In this document: positions 25,081 through 36,472 of the stretch, piece after piece | How positions within the stretch are numbered: position 1 is the stretch's first letter | Layout: each line of letters starts with the position of its first letter | From: Poecilobothrus nobilitatus | Lineage: Eukaryota > Arthropoda > Insecta > Diptera > Dolichopodidae | Direction of reading: 5' to 3' | DNA: 64,000 nucleotides | Assembly (NCBI GenBank): GCA_947095535.1 | Contig: OX352773.1 | Span: 31,765,398-31,829,397 of the forward strand | Notes under the pieces: generated by a model | Databases searched by the model: none | The model's input: only the letters and a program-made list of their open reading frames with translations | What the model was told of the DNA's origin: nothing | Position numbers and translations under genes: made by a program

Positions 25081-25274
25081 GGGGCTTCGGTGGCCTAGTG
25101 GGTAAAAGGGTATAAAATACGCTGTAAACACCGAGGGACTGTGGGTTCGAATCCCGCACACGTCGTAAGAGTTATTTCCCCTTACGACATTTACAGCCAC
25201 GCCTGAACAGGAAAGGCTGTGTAATTTCCTGTCCACATTTATGTGGCACAGAAATGTATTAAAAAAAAAAAAAA
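25081..25274 (+). mobile_element. tRNA-derived SINE, copy A (full length)
   Basis: The head GGGGCTTCGG is followed by A box TGGCCTAGTGGG (25091-25102) and B box GGTTCGAATCC (25144-25154), the internal pol III promoter of a tRNA-derived SINE. The body has two perfect stem-loops, GTCGTAAG/CTTACGAC (25162-25188) and CCACAT/ATGTGG (25233-25246), and ends in a 14-A tail. The direct repeat TAAAGGATAGA flanks it (25070-25080 and 25275-25285), extended by A's. That shows insertion by target-primed reverse transcription using a LINE's enzyme. A minus-strand frame at 25021-25446 crosses it and is not a gene. Confidence 0.9.
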
Positions 25275-26234
25275 TAAAGGATAGATAATTGTTTAATTTT
25301 AATATAAAAAAAATAACATTTTTTAAAAAAGTTTCATAATGTCGCTTATATAACCATCCTATAGATATACACCTTTTCCGCCTACAAAACAAAAAAAAAT
25401 CATACTTTCTAACTAAATCCACTCCAGACATTGCTAATAAATGCAAAAAAAAAAAAAATACTTGAAATATTCAATTTTTGTAATTAATGCATTTGAATGC
25501 GTACAATATGGAAAATTGAAGGAAAATATTGGCCTTTTATGATGTAATTGAACCTATTGACATGGTTTTATTTTATAACATTGAATCGATTTTTTCTGTT
25601 TTGTTTTTTTTTTGAAAGCTATTAATGTTTTTTTTTTCTGGTATATTTCTTTTATATTCAGGAAGTGGAACGTTAATCGAACATTTTAGAAGTATTGTTC
25701 AAATAAAAAAAAAATGTTTTATATATTTTTTATTTTGTATTAATGTTTTTTTAAGAGATTCTCAATAAATTTATGAAAAATATTTATTTTATTTAATATT
25801 TTTAAAGTTTCTAAAATAAATTTTTTCGATAATATTTTAAATGGAAATATAAATAATAATATATGAATGTGATTTTAATGTGACGTATCTATGAGAATTT
25901 TACCCAATTAACTGTTTAGAATTTTATTAATAGGGTATATTTAATAAAAACACTATTAAATTAGATTAAAATCTGATATAGAATACTGAAAATTAAAAAT
26001 AAACGCGTTTGTAAAACTTAAATGTAATTGAAAATTTTCAAAAAAAAAAAAAAAGATTCTATTAATAAAAAGTTTTGATACAAAAAACAGCACTAAAGAA
26101 AATCATAAATTTCCTGTGGAAATAATCGAAAAATTTCTTTTAACTAACTTTGAGTTGAAATCATTCCGAAAGAGTATTTAATTTTTTTTTTTGAGTTTAA
26201 CTTAGAGTGTTTTTTCAGTATACATATTATTTGA

Positions 26235-26325
26235 TAAATGGCGAAGTGTCACCAGCCTTTTAATCGGAAGGTATTGTAGGATCAGTCGAAGGGATCTTGT
26301 GTTTAAACTTCGGTCAGATCATATA
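26235..26325 (+). repeat. Possible degenerate tRNA-like/SINE head
   Basis: AAATGGCGAAGTGTCACC could be a worn A-box region, TTTTAATCGGAAGGT a T/anticodon-arm-like segment, and TGTTTAAACTTCGGTC at 26300 a decayed B box. It is unlike the SINE family at 25081 and lacks a tail. This is a weak call by analogy with tRNA gene layout. Confidence 0.25.
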
Positions 26326-27328
26326 TAAAAATAAGTTGTAATTCTAATATTAATATTAAGTAATATGAGTAAGAATAAAAATAATAATAGCTATTACAGT
26401 AGACCTACTTTTGGTTACTTTCAAATAGCAAAACTGGTAGTAAAATAGTTATAATAATTGGCTGATTCACTTTATCCGTACTGTCCCTCTAAGTAATTCA
26501 AAGTTTTCGAATCCTTGTGCTATCCTTTTCTATCTCCATTCCTTTGCTAATATATTGCATTAGCTATTAGCCATTTTATCCCATTATACTGGTCAGAACT
26601 TAATCAGTAAGAATATGACAGTACCAGGGGAGAATTCTGGATTATTTTCGATACCTCCACCTCCATTAGCAAAAACAAAAAAAAAAAATTTTAAAGACAC
26701 TAAGCATATAGAAATTGAACATCTAATAAAATTGTATATTCAGAAAAGTTATTCTTACTTTTAAAATTTTTTCCTATAACTGTGCTAAAAATTATATTAA
26801 CGGTTTGCGACTTTAAGTGTTTGGCAGATCTGCTTTGAACCTATAATCTATTTTACTTTTATTTTATTTCAATTTAAAATATTTAATCATAAAAAATTAT
26901 CAAGTTTCGGAAACATTTCAAACAGAACAGCCATACAGAACATATAATAACCTTGAAATTGGAGGATAAAGTACTTTAATACAAAGGCTAATCTGGTTTG
27001 TGTAGTAACTTTCTCTTTAGTACTTATGTATAAAGTTGTTATTGATCCTGATTTAAACTTAAAAATCCTACACTTATAATTTTATACTGATGTTTCTATT
27101 TGACCATAATATCGGTCTGGATATCGACAAAAATTAAAGAAAACAGATTATATAATGTGTATGTAAATTTAATTAGTTTAAATTATTTAAGAAATATAAT
27201 AATATTAAAATATTACCATCACATTGATAAATATCTAGGTTAAGTATAAACATTTAAATACTTAGGTTAAGTTTAAAAAAAAAAAAACATTATTTCAAAA
27301 AATAATTATAAATTAGCAAAACTTAATT

Positions 27329-27371
27329 CTAATTTTTTACTTTTTTTTTTTCTTTTATTTTTAGGTAAGTG
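27329..27371 (+). promoter_or_regulatory. Candidate recursive (zero-nucleotide exon) splice site
   Basis: A branch-point-like CTAAT (27329-27333, A at 27332) is followed by a nearly pure pyrimidine tract with no AG, then TTTTTAG at 27358-27364. This abuts GTAAGTG at 27365-27371, a near-perfect 5' splice site. The branch A lies 32 bases before the AG. A 3' site fused directly to a strong GTAAGT is the ratcheting-point layout described in long Drosophila introns such as Ubx. It implies a transcript running left to right across the window. No exon is visible here, so this is inference from motif quality and order only. Confidence 0.45.
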
Positions 27372-27794
27372 AACAAAAATTAACTGTCAATTGAATGGAA
27401 ACCACGATTTTATAAAAATGGTATTTGTCTTTTTTGTAATTTATAATATAATGAATATCTTCATAACTAGATACGACAATTTGTGAGATTTTCAATGGAT
27501 TTTTTAAAAAACAACGCTGTGCTTCAATTTTCAATAAAATATTATTTAAAATAATTTAATTTAAATTAAAAGAAGAAAAAAAAAATTAAATTTTTTTTGA
27601 TTTTTTAAAGTAGGTACCTACCTACCTGTCATTTAATTTAATGAATGAAGAAAATAAAATTTAAATGACCTACATTTCTAATTTACATTATTTTTTTGTA
27701 TCTTTTGTTTAAAAATATATTCATTCGGTATTTAATAATTTTATTTAATTTTATATTTTAGTTATATGTATTATATTAATTATTTTGCTTCATT

Positions 27795-29368
27795 ATACCC
27801 GTACGATAGGATCGGGTATAATAAAATTACTCCTCCGTTTGTAACACCTCGAAATAAGCGAGCTAGATATACCTTCAAAGGTATGGATCGGATCAGAAAA
27901 AAATTCTAAGACTTTTGAGCCATGCCCGTCCGTCCGTCCGTCCGTCCGTCAGCACGCTAACTCAAAAACTAAGAAAGCTAGAATCTTGAAATTTACACAA
28001 AATATTTTGGGAGTAATTTGTAGGTTCCCTATTTTTTTTGGTTGAGTTTGGACCAAGCCTTAGGGTAGCTCTCGAACACCTAACTTTTAGATCCCGACAT
28101 TTTTTTTGCAATAGAGCTATGAAATTTTAACTACTGATAGATCTCACAAAAATATTAATTTTATTTTTAATAACTTTTTTTTGTAGCCCTACCCGTTACG
28201 GAGCTACAGCTCCCCAAAGGTTCAAAAAAGCTCTATATTTAAATTGTTATAGCACAAGTTGTATAAGGTATATCTTCATTTTGAAAACGGCAAACGATTA
28301 CTACTTTTATTAGCTTTAAAAATATATATACAATAAATATATATTTGTGGCATACGGTGTCTTAATTTACCGTTATGCGAAACTAAAATTTTGCAAAATC
28401 CTTTAACCCTTCTATCTTCTAAACGGTTTAAGTTGGAAACTTAAAATTTTGACAGAAGTTAGATCTTTGAAAATAAGTATGAGTCATTTCAGAAATTTTT
28501 TTTGTATCACTCCCCGTTTAGGAGCTGTAAGGGGTCAAAAACTGAAAATTTCCTATTTTTAAACACCTGTAACTTGAACACCTGTTAAAATTTTTTTGAA
28601 GTAATACACAAAAATTAAAGCTTCAACATTATACTCTTATTTCTGTTAACAACTTTTTTTAATAATATAGGGTTACTTTATAATTGACGAAAGTGTTACT
28701 TGATTTTTTCAAATTTTCTAACAAATTTCTTCAACAAATTTTTTGCATTTGTTTTACTCGATAATTTGAAATTGTTGAGGATATAATGCGTAGTACAAAA
28801 AAATGTAATTAAATAAACAACATAACGGTTGCTTGAAGAATTTTTATTTATATGATATTAATATATATACATACTTATATAATATCATGTTTATTTACAT
28901 ATCGTGTATGTCACTAGTGAATGAATGATAAGAGTATAGATGTATATTATATAGCACCGTATTTACATACATATATGTATTTTATTGTACTTATAAGAAA
29001 TTATTCTGTCAATGGAATATTTAAATATAATATAATATAATATTTAAAATTATATTTACTATTTTGTACTAAGTAAATTTAATATACATTTACCGCTTAG
29101 TATTAAATGGTACTATAGAATATTTGAAAAAGTTTTGGATTGATAATCGTTATGTGGAAGGTTAGAATTTGCTTTTGAAGAATGTATAAACATATAGTTT
29201 GAATATATCTACAACCCATAGTTCGAGAAATTATAAAATTCACCCAAATTATTTTAAAATACTAAAATATTAAAAAAATAATATTGTAAGCAGAGTAACA
29301 GGCTGTGAACGTACTAACGGTTCGTACGGGTATCTAAGAGTTGACAAAGTCAACTGTATTCTTCCTCG
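27795..29368 (+). mobile_element. HINE-A copy 2, non-autonomous Helentron-like element
   Basis: A plus-strand copy. 5' subterminal repeat ATACCCGTACGA at 27795-27806, hairpin partner CGGGTATAA just inside, (GTCC)n at 27926-27950, 3' subterminal repeat TCGTACGGGTAT at 29322-29333 and perfect stem-loop AGTTGAC-AAA-GTCAACT at 29339-29355, ending CTTCCTCG before a T-rich stretch. Mid-element, GGAGCT/AGCTCC (28200-28213) forms another short hairpin. It has no coding capacity. It aligns end to end with the other five copies and lies about 0.4 kb downstream of the splice-like site. Confidence 0.88.
29339..29355 (+). other. 3' terminal stem-loop of HINE-A copy 2
   Basis: AGTTGAC and GTCAACT pair perfectly around an AAA loop, 13 bases before the element end. 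The same hairpin is present, sometimes with one mismatch, in all six copies. Confidence 0.8.
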
Positions 29369-30242
29369 TTTTATTTTATTTTTTGTTTTGGTTTTTTTTT
29401 TTTTAGAATTGATTTAAATTAAAAAAAAAAAACAATTAAAAACAATAAAAGGTTCATTGCACTGAAAAACTTTTCCTTTTTTTTTGTATTTTGAATATAA
29501 TAAAATATACAGGTACGTAAATGTATGTATGTATGTATGTATGTATTTAAATTAAATTCTGAATTGCATGAAATATTTTCGTTTCGTTTTCGTTTTTTTA
29601 GGTTATGTGTACCATGTATTATTCTTTTCATATATTGCATGATTAATTATTATAGTATTAATTAATAAAATAAAAAAATAAAGAAAAATGTGTTTAAAAA
29701 ATGAAATATGTTTTATGTTGTTTTAAATTAAAAATTTAATTATTTAATAAAATATTGGAAATTTATAGTTATTTTATATTTGCGTTTATATCTATTTTTT
29801 ACTTGGAATAAAATTTCTTAAATTTTTCAAAATCAAATTTAATTATTTGTATGTTAAGTATCTAACGGATATTTTCGTAGTTTGTACAAGTCTATCAATT
29901 TATAACTTTAAAATGTACATAGAGATTTTTAAAAAAGCTTCTAATTTATTCTATCAATTTTAGTACACAATTTATTTCGTATTATATTTTCCTTTGTATG
30001 TGGTAATCAATTTGACGTTATCGACTTCTCCTACAACAAAAATGTCACCTTCTGTTATATTAATTATAATAAAAATGCTATTCAAAAGATATTTGTTACC
30101 TTGCTAAAGGTATTTGTTTTAATACTAATCCTATTTATGAGTAACTGGAAAACGTAAAAAAAAAATCATATAGTTGAGTAAGAGAATATTTAAGCATATG
30201 ACGTCGAGATAAATTTAATATAAAGGTAATATATTATTAGCA
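29369..30242. other. AT-rich DNA with (GTAT)n repeat, no gene
   Basis: Holds a (GTAT)n run at 29519-29547. The ACAGGTACGTAA at about 29510-29521 resembles a 5' splice site but lacks a good preceding pyrimidine tract. No gene is seen. Confidence 0.4.
29519..29547. repeat. (GTAT)n microsatellite
   Basis: About seven units of the GTAT tetramer, uninterrupted. Confidence 0.85.
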
Positions 30243-30431
30243 GGGGGCCTCGGTGGCCTAGTGGGTATGAGCGTAAAATATACGCTGTAAACACCGAGGG
30301 AGTGTGGGTTCGAATCTGACACACGTCGTAAGAGTTATTCCTCCTTACGACATTTATAGCCACGACTGTGTAATTTCCTGTCCACATTTATGTGGCAGAG
30401 AAATGCATTAAAAAAAAAGAAAAAAAAAAAT
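30243..30431 (+). mobile_element. tRNA-derived SINE, copy B (full length)
   Basis: Same family as the 25081 copy: A box TGGCCTAGTGGG (30254-30265), B box GGTTCGAATCT (30307-30317, last base changed from C), hairpin GTCGTAAG/CTTACGAC (30325-30351) and an A-rich tail broken by a G. It lacks the roughly 14 bases around GAACAGGAAAGGC that copy A carries. It is flanked by the 11-base direct repeat TATTATTAGCA (30232-30242 and 30432-30442), a clear target-site duplication. The minus-strand frame 30190-30387 is a chance reading. Confidence 0.9.
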
Positions 30432-30837
30432 TATTATTAGCATTTTCGAGATATAAATTATATTAATGCATATTACAGATTATTTATAATACCTACATAA
30501 TAAAAGTTTACTTCTTCTTTTTCTTCAACCTTATTAAAGTGTTACTTTAACTTAGATTTCTTCAATAAATTCAATAAGGTTGAAGAAGTGTCAGTGTTAA
30601 TGTCACTAAATAAAGTTTTTTTAAGTTAAGTTTAAGTTTTTTTTGAGTTTTAAATTTAATTTTAAAGGTATTCATAGGATAGTCTTATATTATTTTCTTA
30701 ATTTGTATATCTAATGAATGACTTATGCTATTTAATACTGCCTATTTTTTTTTTTTTGATTTTATCAGTTAGTTCAATAGTTTTCTTATTTTGATTGATC
30801 TGGTGTAAAGTTTGCTAATTTTACATTTTATTTTATT
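30432..30837. other. AT-rich spacer between two SINEs
   Basis: About 400 bases without a gene. CTTCAACCTTATTAAAGTG near 30524 and the inverted ATTCAATAAGGTTGAAG near 30571 form an imperfect hairpin. Confidence 0.35.
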
Positions 30838-30948
30838 TTTTTTTATATATAACAACTATTACGACGTGTGTGTGACTCGAACTCACATCCCTCGGTATTT
30901 ACAACGTATTTTATACGCTCTTACCCACTAGGCCACCGAAGGCCCCTT
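30838..30948 (-). mobile_element. tRNA-derived SINE, copy C (short tail form)
   Basis: On the minus strand: head GGGGCCTTCGG, A box TGGCCTAGTGGG (complement of 30924-30935), B box GAGTTCGAGTC (complement of 30874-30884), then CACGTCGTAATAG and an A-rich end. The segment after the B box that holds the two hairpins of copies A and B is missing, so this copy is 3' truncated or a shorter subtype. Changes in the B box suggest it is older. Confidence 0.8.
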
Positions 30949-32047
30949 ATTTTTTTTTATTTATGTAGGCTGATCTAACGCTTCAATAATCACTAGACTA
31001 GGTACGTACGTATAGTGCACTTACAAAATGCAGAAAAACCTATAGATTTATGCCACAATAATGCCATAAAACTGACGGAAGAACTTTGTGTATTTCTTAG
31101 ATCCATACCAGTGACTTCACCTCTTGGTAATCTTGGAAGAAGAAGCTACCGAGATATTGTTTAAATGTTGATACATATTAAAGAATAACGTTTTAAAATA
31201 ATAGAACAGTAATTTAATTTTCTATCATTTATAATTTTAACTCGCTGTTATTATGCTGAACTGCAATTGACGCAGTTATAACATTTTTATTTTATTAGTT
31301 TGTTTATTGGTAAAACAAAAAAATTAAAATGGCCTAAATAAAATTTTTATACATTCTTTAAAGAATTAATTTTCTTTTAATTTAAAAATTGATTAATTAA
31401 AGAATTTTGAATTTAATTGTTTTAATGCAGATTTTTTTTTTTTTTTAGATTTTATTTATATTTTGTTTTTATTAAAAAATATTTTAATTTTCTTTTGTAC
31501 TAAAAAAAAAAATTTTTTTACATTTTGAAAGAACTTGAAGCATATGTTGGATGCAAAAGAAATTTTTTGTTTATATTTTAGAATAATATCATAAGGTGGA
31601 ACGTCATTAAAAAGAGGACTTAACAGAATAGAATAATATACAAAACTCCTTTTTAATATTTTTGACAATTAGAATAGTCCATTTATGACATTTATTTGTT
31701 GTTTTTTCTTTTTAATTTGCAAAAACTAAAAAAATAAAGTTTTGGAAAAAAAAAATTTTTTAATTAATGTTTTTATTGTTTAATTTTTCTTTTAAAGATT
31801 TCAAAAAAAAAAAATTTCCACTATAAAATGAATTTTTTTTTTCCTTTTTTTGTTCTAGTTTTTTTTTTTTTTAAATTTTAATTTAAAACAAGAGAAAAAC
31901 TTTTCTACCGAAATAATTATTTGGTTTATTAAAAAACAAAAAAAAGAAAAAATGAAATGAATTGAAATATAAAAATAATGAATTTTATTTGACCTCGACA
32001 TCTCATCGGTATTTGAACAATTACTGAATAGTAAAAAAAAAAAAAAA
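30949..32047. other. AT-rich DNA, no gene
   Basis: Frames at 31456-31668 and 31855-32121 (-) are low-complexity; the latter runs into HINE-A copy 3. No RNA gene or repeat family was recognised. Confidence 0.4.
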
Positions 32048-33618
32048 CGAGGAAGAATACAGTTGACTTTGTCAACTCTTAGATACCCGTACAAACCGTT
32101 ATTATGTTCACAGCCTGTCACTTTGCTTACAATATTATTTTTTTAATATTTTAGTATTTTAAAATAATTTGGGTGAATTTTATAATTTCTAGAATTATGG
32201 GTTGTACATATATTCAAACTATATGTTTATACATTCTTCAAAAGCAGATTTGAACCTTCCACATAACGATTATCAATCCAAAACTTTTTCAAATATTCTA
32301 TAGTACCATTTAATACTAAGCGGTAAATGTATATTAAATTTACTTAGTACAAAATAGTAAATATAATTTTAAATATTATATTATATTATATTTAAATATT
32401 CCATTGACAGAATAATTTCTTATAAGTACAATAAAATACATATATATATGTAAATACGGCGCTATATAATATACATATATGCTCTTATCATTCATTCACT
32501 AGTGACATATACGATATGTAAATAAACATGATATTATATAAGTATGTATATATATATCAATATCATATAAATAAAAATTCTTCAAGCAACCGTTATGTTG
32601 TTTATTTATTTACATTGTTTTGTACTACGCATTATATCCTCAACAATTTCAAATTATCGAGTAAAACAATATGCAAAAAAAATTCGTTAAAGAAATTTGT
32701 TAGAAAATTTGAAAAAATCAAGTAACACTTTCGTCAATTATAAAGTAACCCTATATTATTAAAAAAAGTTGTTAACAGAAATAAGAGTATAATGTTGAAG
32801 CTTTAATTTTTGTGTATTACTTCAAAAAAATTTTAACAGGTGTTCAAGTTACAGGTTTTTAAAAATAGGAAATTTTCAGTTTTTGACCCCTTACAGCTCC
32901 TAAACGGGAAGTGATACAAAAAAAATTTCTGAAATGACTCATACTTATTTTTAAAGATCTAACCTCTGTCAAAATTTCAAGTTTCCAACTTAAACCGTTT
33001 AAAAGATAGAAGGGTTAAAGGATTTTGCAAAATTTGAGTTTCGCATAACGGTAAATTAAGACACCCTATGCCACAAATATATATTTATTGTATATATACT
33101 TTTAAAGCTAATAAAAGTAATAATCGTTTGGCGTTTTCAAAATGAAGATATACCTTATACAACTTGTGCTATAACAATTTAAATATAGAGCTTTTTTGAA
33201 CCTTTGGGGAGCTGTATCTCCGTAACGGGTGGGGCTACAAAAAAAAGTTATTAAAAATAAAATTAATATTTTTGTGAGATCTATCAGCAGTTAAAATTTC
33301 ATAGCTCTATTTCAAAATGTGGGGATCTGAAAGTTAGGTGTTCGAGAGCTACCTTAAGGTTTGGTCCAAACTCACCAAAAAAAAATAGGGAACCTACAAA
33401 TTACTCCAAGAATATTTTGTGTAAATTTCAAGATTCTAGCTTTCTTAGTTTTTGAGTTAGCGTGCTGACGGACGGACGGACGGACGGACATGGCTCAAAA
33501 GTCTTAGAATTTTTTTCTGATCCGATCCATACCTTTGAAGGTATATCTAGCTCGCTTATTTCGAGGTGTTACAAACGGAGGAGTAATTTTATTATACCCG
33601 ATCCTATCGTACGGATAT
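32048..33618 (-). mobile_element. HINE-A copy 3, non-autonomous Helentron-like element
   Basis: Minus-strand copy. The 5' subterminal repeat is at 33607-33618 with one substitution (ATATCCGTACGA), the GTCC-type run at 33467-33489 and the 3' subterminal repeat at 32083-32094 (one substitution). The terminal stem-loop at 32061-32077 is perfect, and the end abuts a long T run on the element strand. It shares with copy 4, and not with the other four, GGGAAGTG near 32907, TTTTTAAAG near 32949 and ACAGGTTTTT near 32850, marking a subfamily. Confidence 0.87.
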
Positions 33619-34906
33619 AATAAATTCATATTATTAGAGGGTGGCACAAAAATCAATATTTCAATCACTTCAGATATAATATACATACATATCTAAAAAA
33701 AAAAAAACTAATTTTTGTACTTATATGGGTATATGCATAATAAAAGTGAACAGATAAGATTGAAGGAGTTAAATATTTTTCCCTATATTGATTTTTATTT
33801 CATACTAATGAATAAATTGTTGACTATAAAGAAAATTTTTAAAAATTTTTCTGTTTTTAGGGTGTGAGAATAATTTTTAGAAAAATTAGTGTTTTTAAAT
33901 ATTTAATATCGAAAATATATAAAATAAAAGATAAATGCAATCAATTTAGAAATTGGTGCAAAACTGAACAGAACAAACTGATTTGATTTTAAGTAATTTT
34001 CATAATACATATTTTGTGTTTGGAACTATACATGACATTATATGAATTCTTTGCCTCTGAACAATTGGGCAAAAACTAGAATTTTTAGACGACCCTTTAA
34101 AAATCTTCAGCATCTTTTGTTTCGAGTTTTATTGTTGAATTAAAAATAATTAGTATTTTAGATGTGAATTTCTGTTTGCTAACATTACTTACATGTTTTA
34201 GTTGTATTTATAATTTTTTTTGATTGTATTTACAATTCTGTTTGAGTGGATATGCAAGAGTGTATATATATATTCTGTTTAAGTGTATATGTTCTGCAAG
34301 AGTGTATATAAAACGAAAAATTTTCAAAGTGCAAGCTTTCAAAATGTCTAAATATTTTGACTAATTTTACACCAATATTTTTAATTTTTTGTTTAATTTA
34401 AAAATTCCTTTATATTTAAGTAAATTGGAGTAAAAATATGATATTGGAGCTTTAATTTTTGCGTTTAAATGAATTTGCATATAGGTGTCTAAAAAATAGC
34501 AAATTTTGAATTTTTAACTCCTAATGTGTGACTCTGTTAACTAAAGGAATACCTAAAGCTAATGTAATATAATATGCTGAGTTATGCACATATAAAAAAA
34601 AAAAAATTAGAAGTTAGTCAAAACCCGTCGGACGATTTTGTTTAATGTCAACTGTCAATAAGAAACTGTCAAATGGTAGAAATGTAACTTTCTACTTTTA
34701 GTTGTGTTTACAATCAATATATTTTGTTTTGGTTTTTTCGTTTTTGTTATTTTATATCGGGTGTTGGTTTGATACATACAGAATTCTTAATGAAACGATG
34801 CTAACATTTGATCATTATTTTATTTAAAAAGCGACGATAGAAATGACACGCGAAACGAAATAAGCATTGTGTTATCGCTTTTTTATTTTTATTTTAAAAA
34901 TAAAAA
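33619..34906. other. AT-rich spacer between HINE-A copies 3 and 4
   Basis: Around 34230-34320 the phrase GCAAGAGTGTATATA occurs twice about 45 bases apart, a short local duplication. The stretch 34615-34870 is a little richer in GC. No gene is seen. Confidence 0.4.
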
Positions 34907-36472
34907 CGAGGAAGAATACAGTTGCCTTTGTCAACTCTTAGATACCCGTACGAACCATTAGTATGTTCACAGCCTGTCACTCTGCTCACAATATTATTTT
35001 TTTAATATTTTAGTATTTTAAAATAATTTGGGTGAATTTTATAATTTCTAGAACTATGGGTTGTACATATATTCAAACTATATGTTTATATGTACATTCT
35101 TCAAAAGCAGATTCTAACCTTTCACAGAACGATTATCAATCCAAAACTTTTTCAAATATTCTATAGTACCATTGAATACTAAGCGGTAAATGTATATTAA
35201 ATTTACTTAGTACAAAATAGTAAATATAATTTTAAATATTATATTATATTATATTTAAATATTCCATTGACAGAATAATTTCTTATAAGTACAATAAAAT
35301 ACATATATATATGTAAATACGGCGCTATATAATATACATATATGCTCTTATCATTCATTCACTAGTGACATATACGATATGTAAATAAACATGATATTAT
35401 ATAAGTATGTATGTATATCAATATCATATAAATAAAAATTCTTCAAGCAACCGTTATGTTGTACATTTATTTACATTTTTATGTACTACGCATTATATCC
35501 TCAACAATTTCAAATTATCGAGTAAAACAAATGCAAAAAATTTGTTGAAGAAATTTGTTAGAAAATTTGAAAAAATCAAGTAACACTTTCGTCAATTATA
35601 AAGTAATCCTATATTATTAAAAAAAATTATTAACAGAAATAAGAGTATAATGTTGAAGCTTTAATTTTTGTGTATTACTTCAAAAAAATTTTAACAGGTG
35701 TTCAAGTTACAGGTTTTTAAAAATAGGAAATTTTCAGTTTTTGACCCCTTACAGCTCCTAAACGGGAAGTGATACAAAAAAAATTTCTGAAATGACTCAT
35801 ACTTATTTTTAAAGATCTAACCTCTGTCAAAATTTCAAGTTTCCAACTTAAACCGTTTAAAATATAGAAGGGTTAAAGGATTTTGCAAAATTTGAGTTTC
35901 GCATAACGGTAAATTAAGACACCGTATTCCACAAATATATATTTATTGTATATATACTTTTAAAGCTAATAAAAGTAGTAATCGTTTGGCGTTTTCAAAA
36001 TGAAGATATACCTTATACAACTTGTGCTATAACAATTTAAATATAGAGCTTTTTTGAACCTTTGGGGAGCTGTAGCTCCATAACGGGTGGGGCTACAAAA
36101 AAAAGTTATTAAAAATAAAATTAATATTTTTGTGACATCTATCAGCCGTAAAAATTTCACAGCTCTATTTCAAAAAAAATGTGGGGATCTAAAAGTTAGG
36201 TGTTCGAGAGCTACCCTAAGGTTTGGTCCAAACTCAACCAAAAAAAATAGGGAACCTACAAATTACTCCTAAAATATTTTGTGTAAATTTCAAGATTCTA
36301 GCTTTCTTAGTTTTTGAGTTAGCGTGCTGACGGACGGACGGACATGGCTCAAAAGTCTTAGAATTTTTTTCTGATCCGATCCATACTTTTGAAGGTATAT
36401 CTAGCTCGCTTATTTCGAGGTGTTACAAACGGAGGAGTAATTTTATTATACCCGATCCTATCGTACGGGTAT
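34907..36472 (-). mobile_element. HINE-A copy 4, non-autonomous Helentron-like element
   Basis: Minus-strand copy with an intact 5' subterminal repeat at 36461-36472, a short GTCC-type run (36329-36343) and its 3' subterminal repeat and stem-loop between 34919 and 34943, the stem with one mismatch as in copy 1. Its 3' terminus CTTCCTCG is followed by T's on the element strand. It carries the three marker differences shared with copy 3. Frames at 35966-36160 and 36087-36272 are chance readings. Confidence 0.87.

Larger units (their letters stand above)
25275..27794. other. AT-rich DNA with a splice-like site, no gene
   Basis: Contains a possible worn tRNA-like segment (26235-26325) and the recursive-splice-like site at 27364/27365, both listed. 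The stretch 26460-26660 is a little richer in GC but has no open frame or recognised family. Confidence 0.4.

Noticed and set aside
25144..25154. tRNA gene suggested by perfect A and B boxes
   Set aside because: The segment lacks a closing acceptor stem and is followed by a SINE body and A tail with target duplication.
25021..25446. 141-codon minus-strand frame
   Set aside because: Its middle is the complement of SINE copy A; the similar peptide at 30190-30387 arises from SINE copy B.
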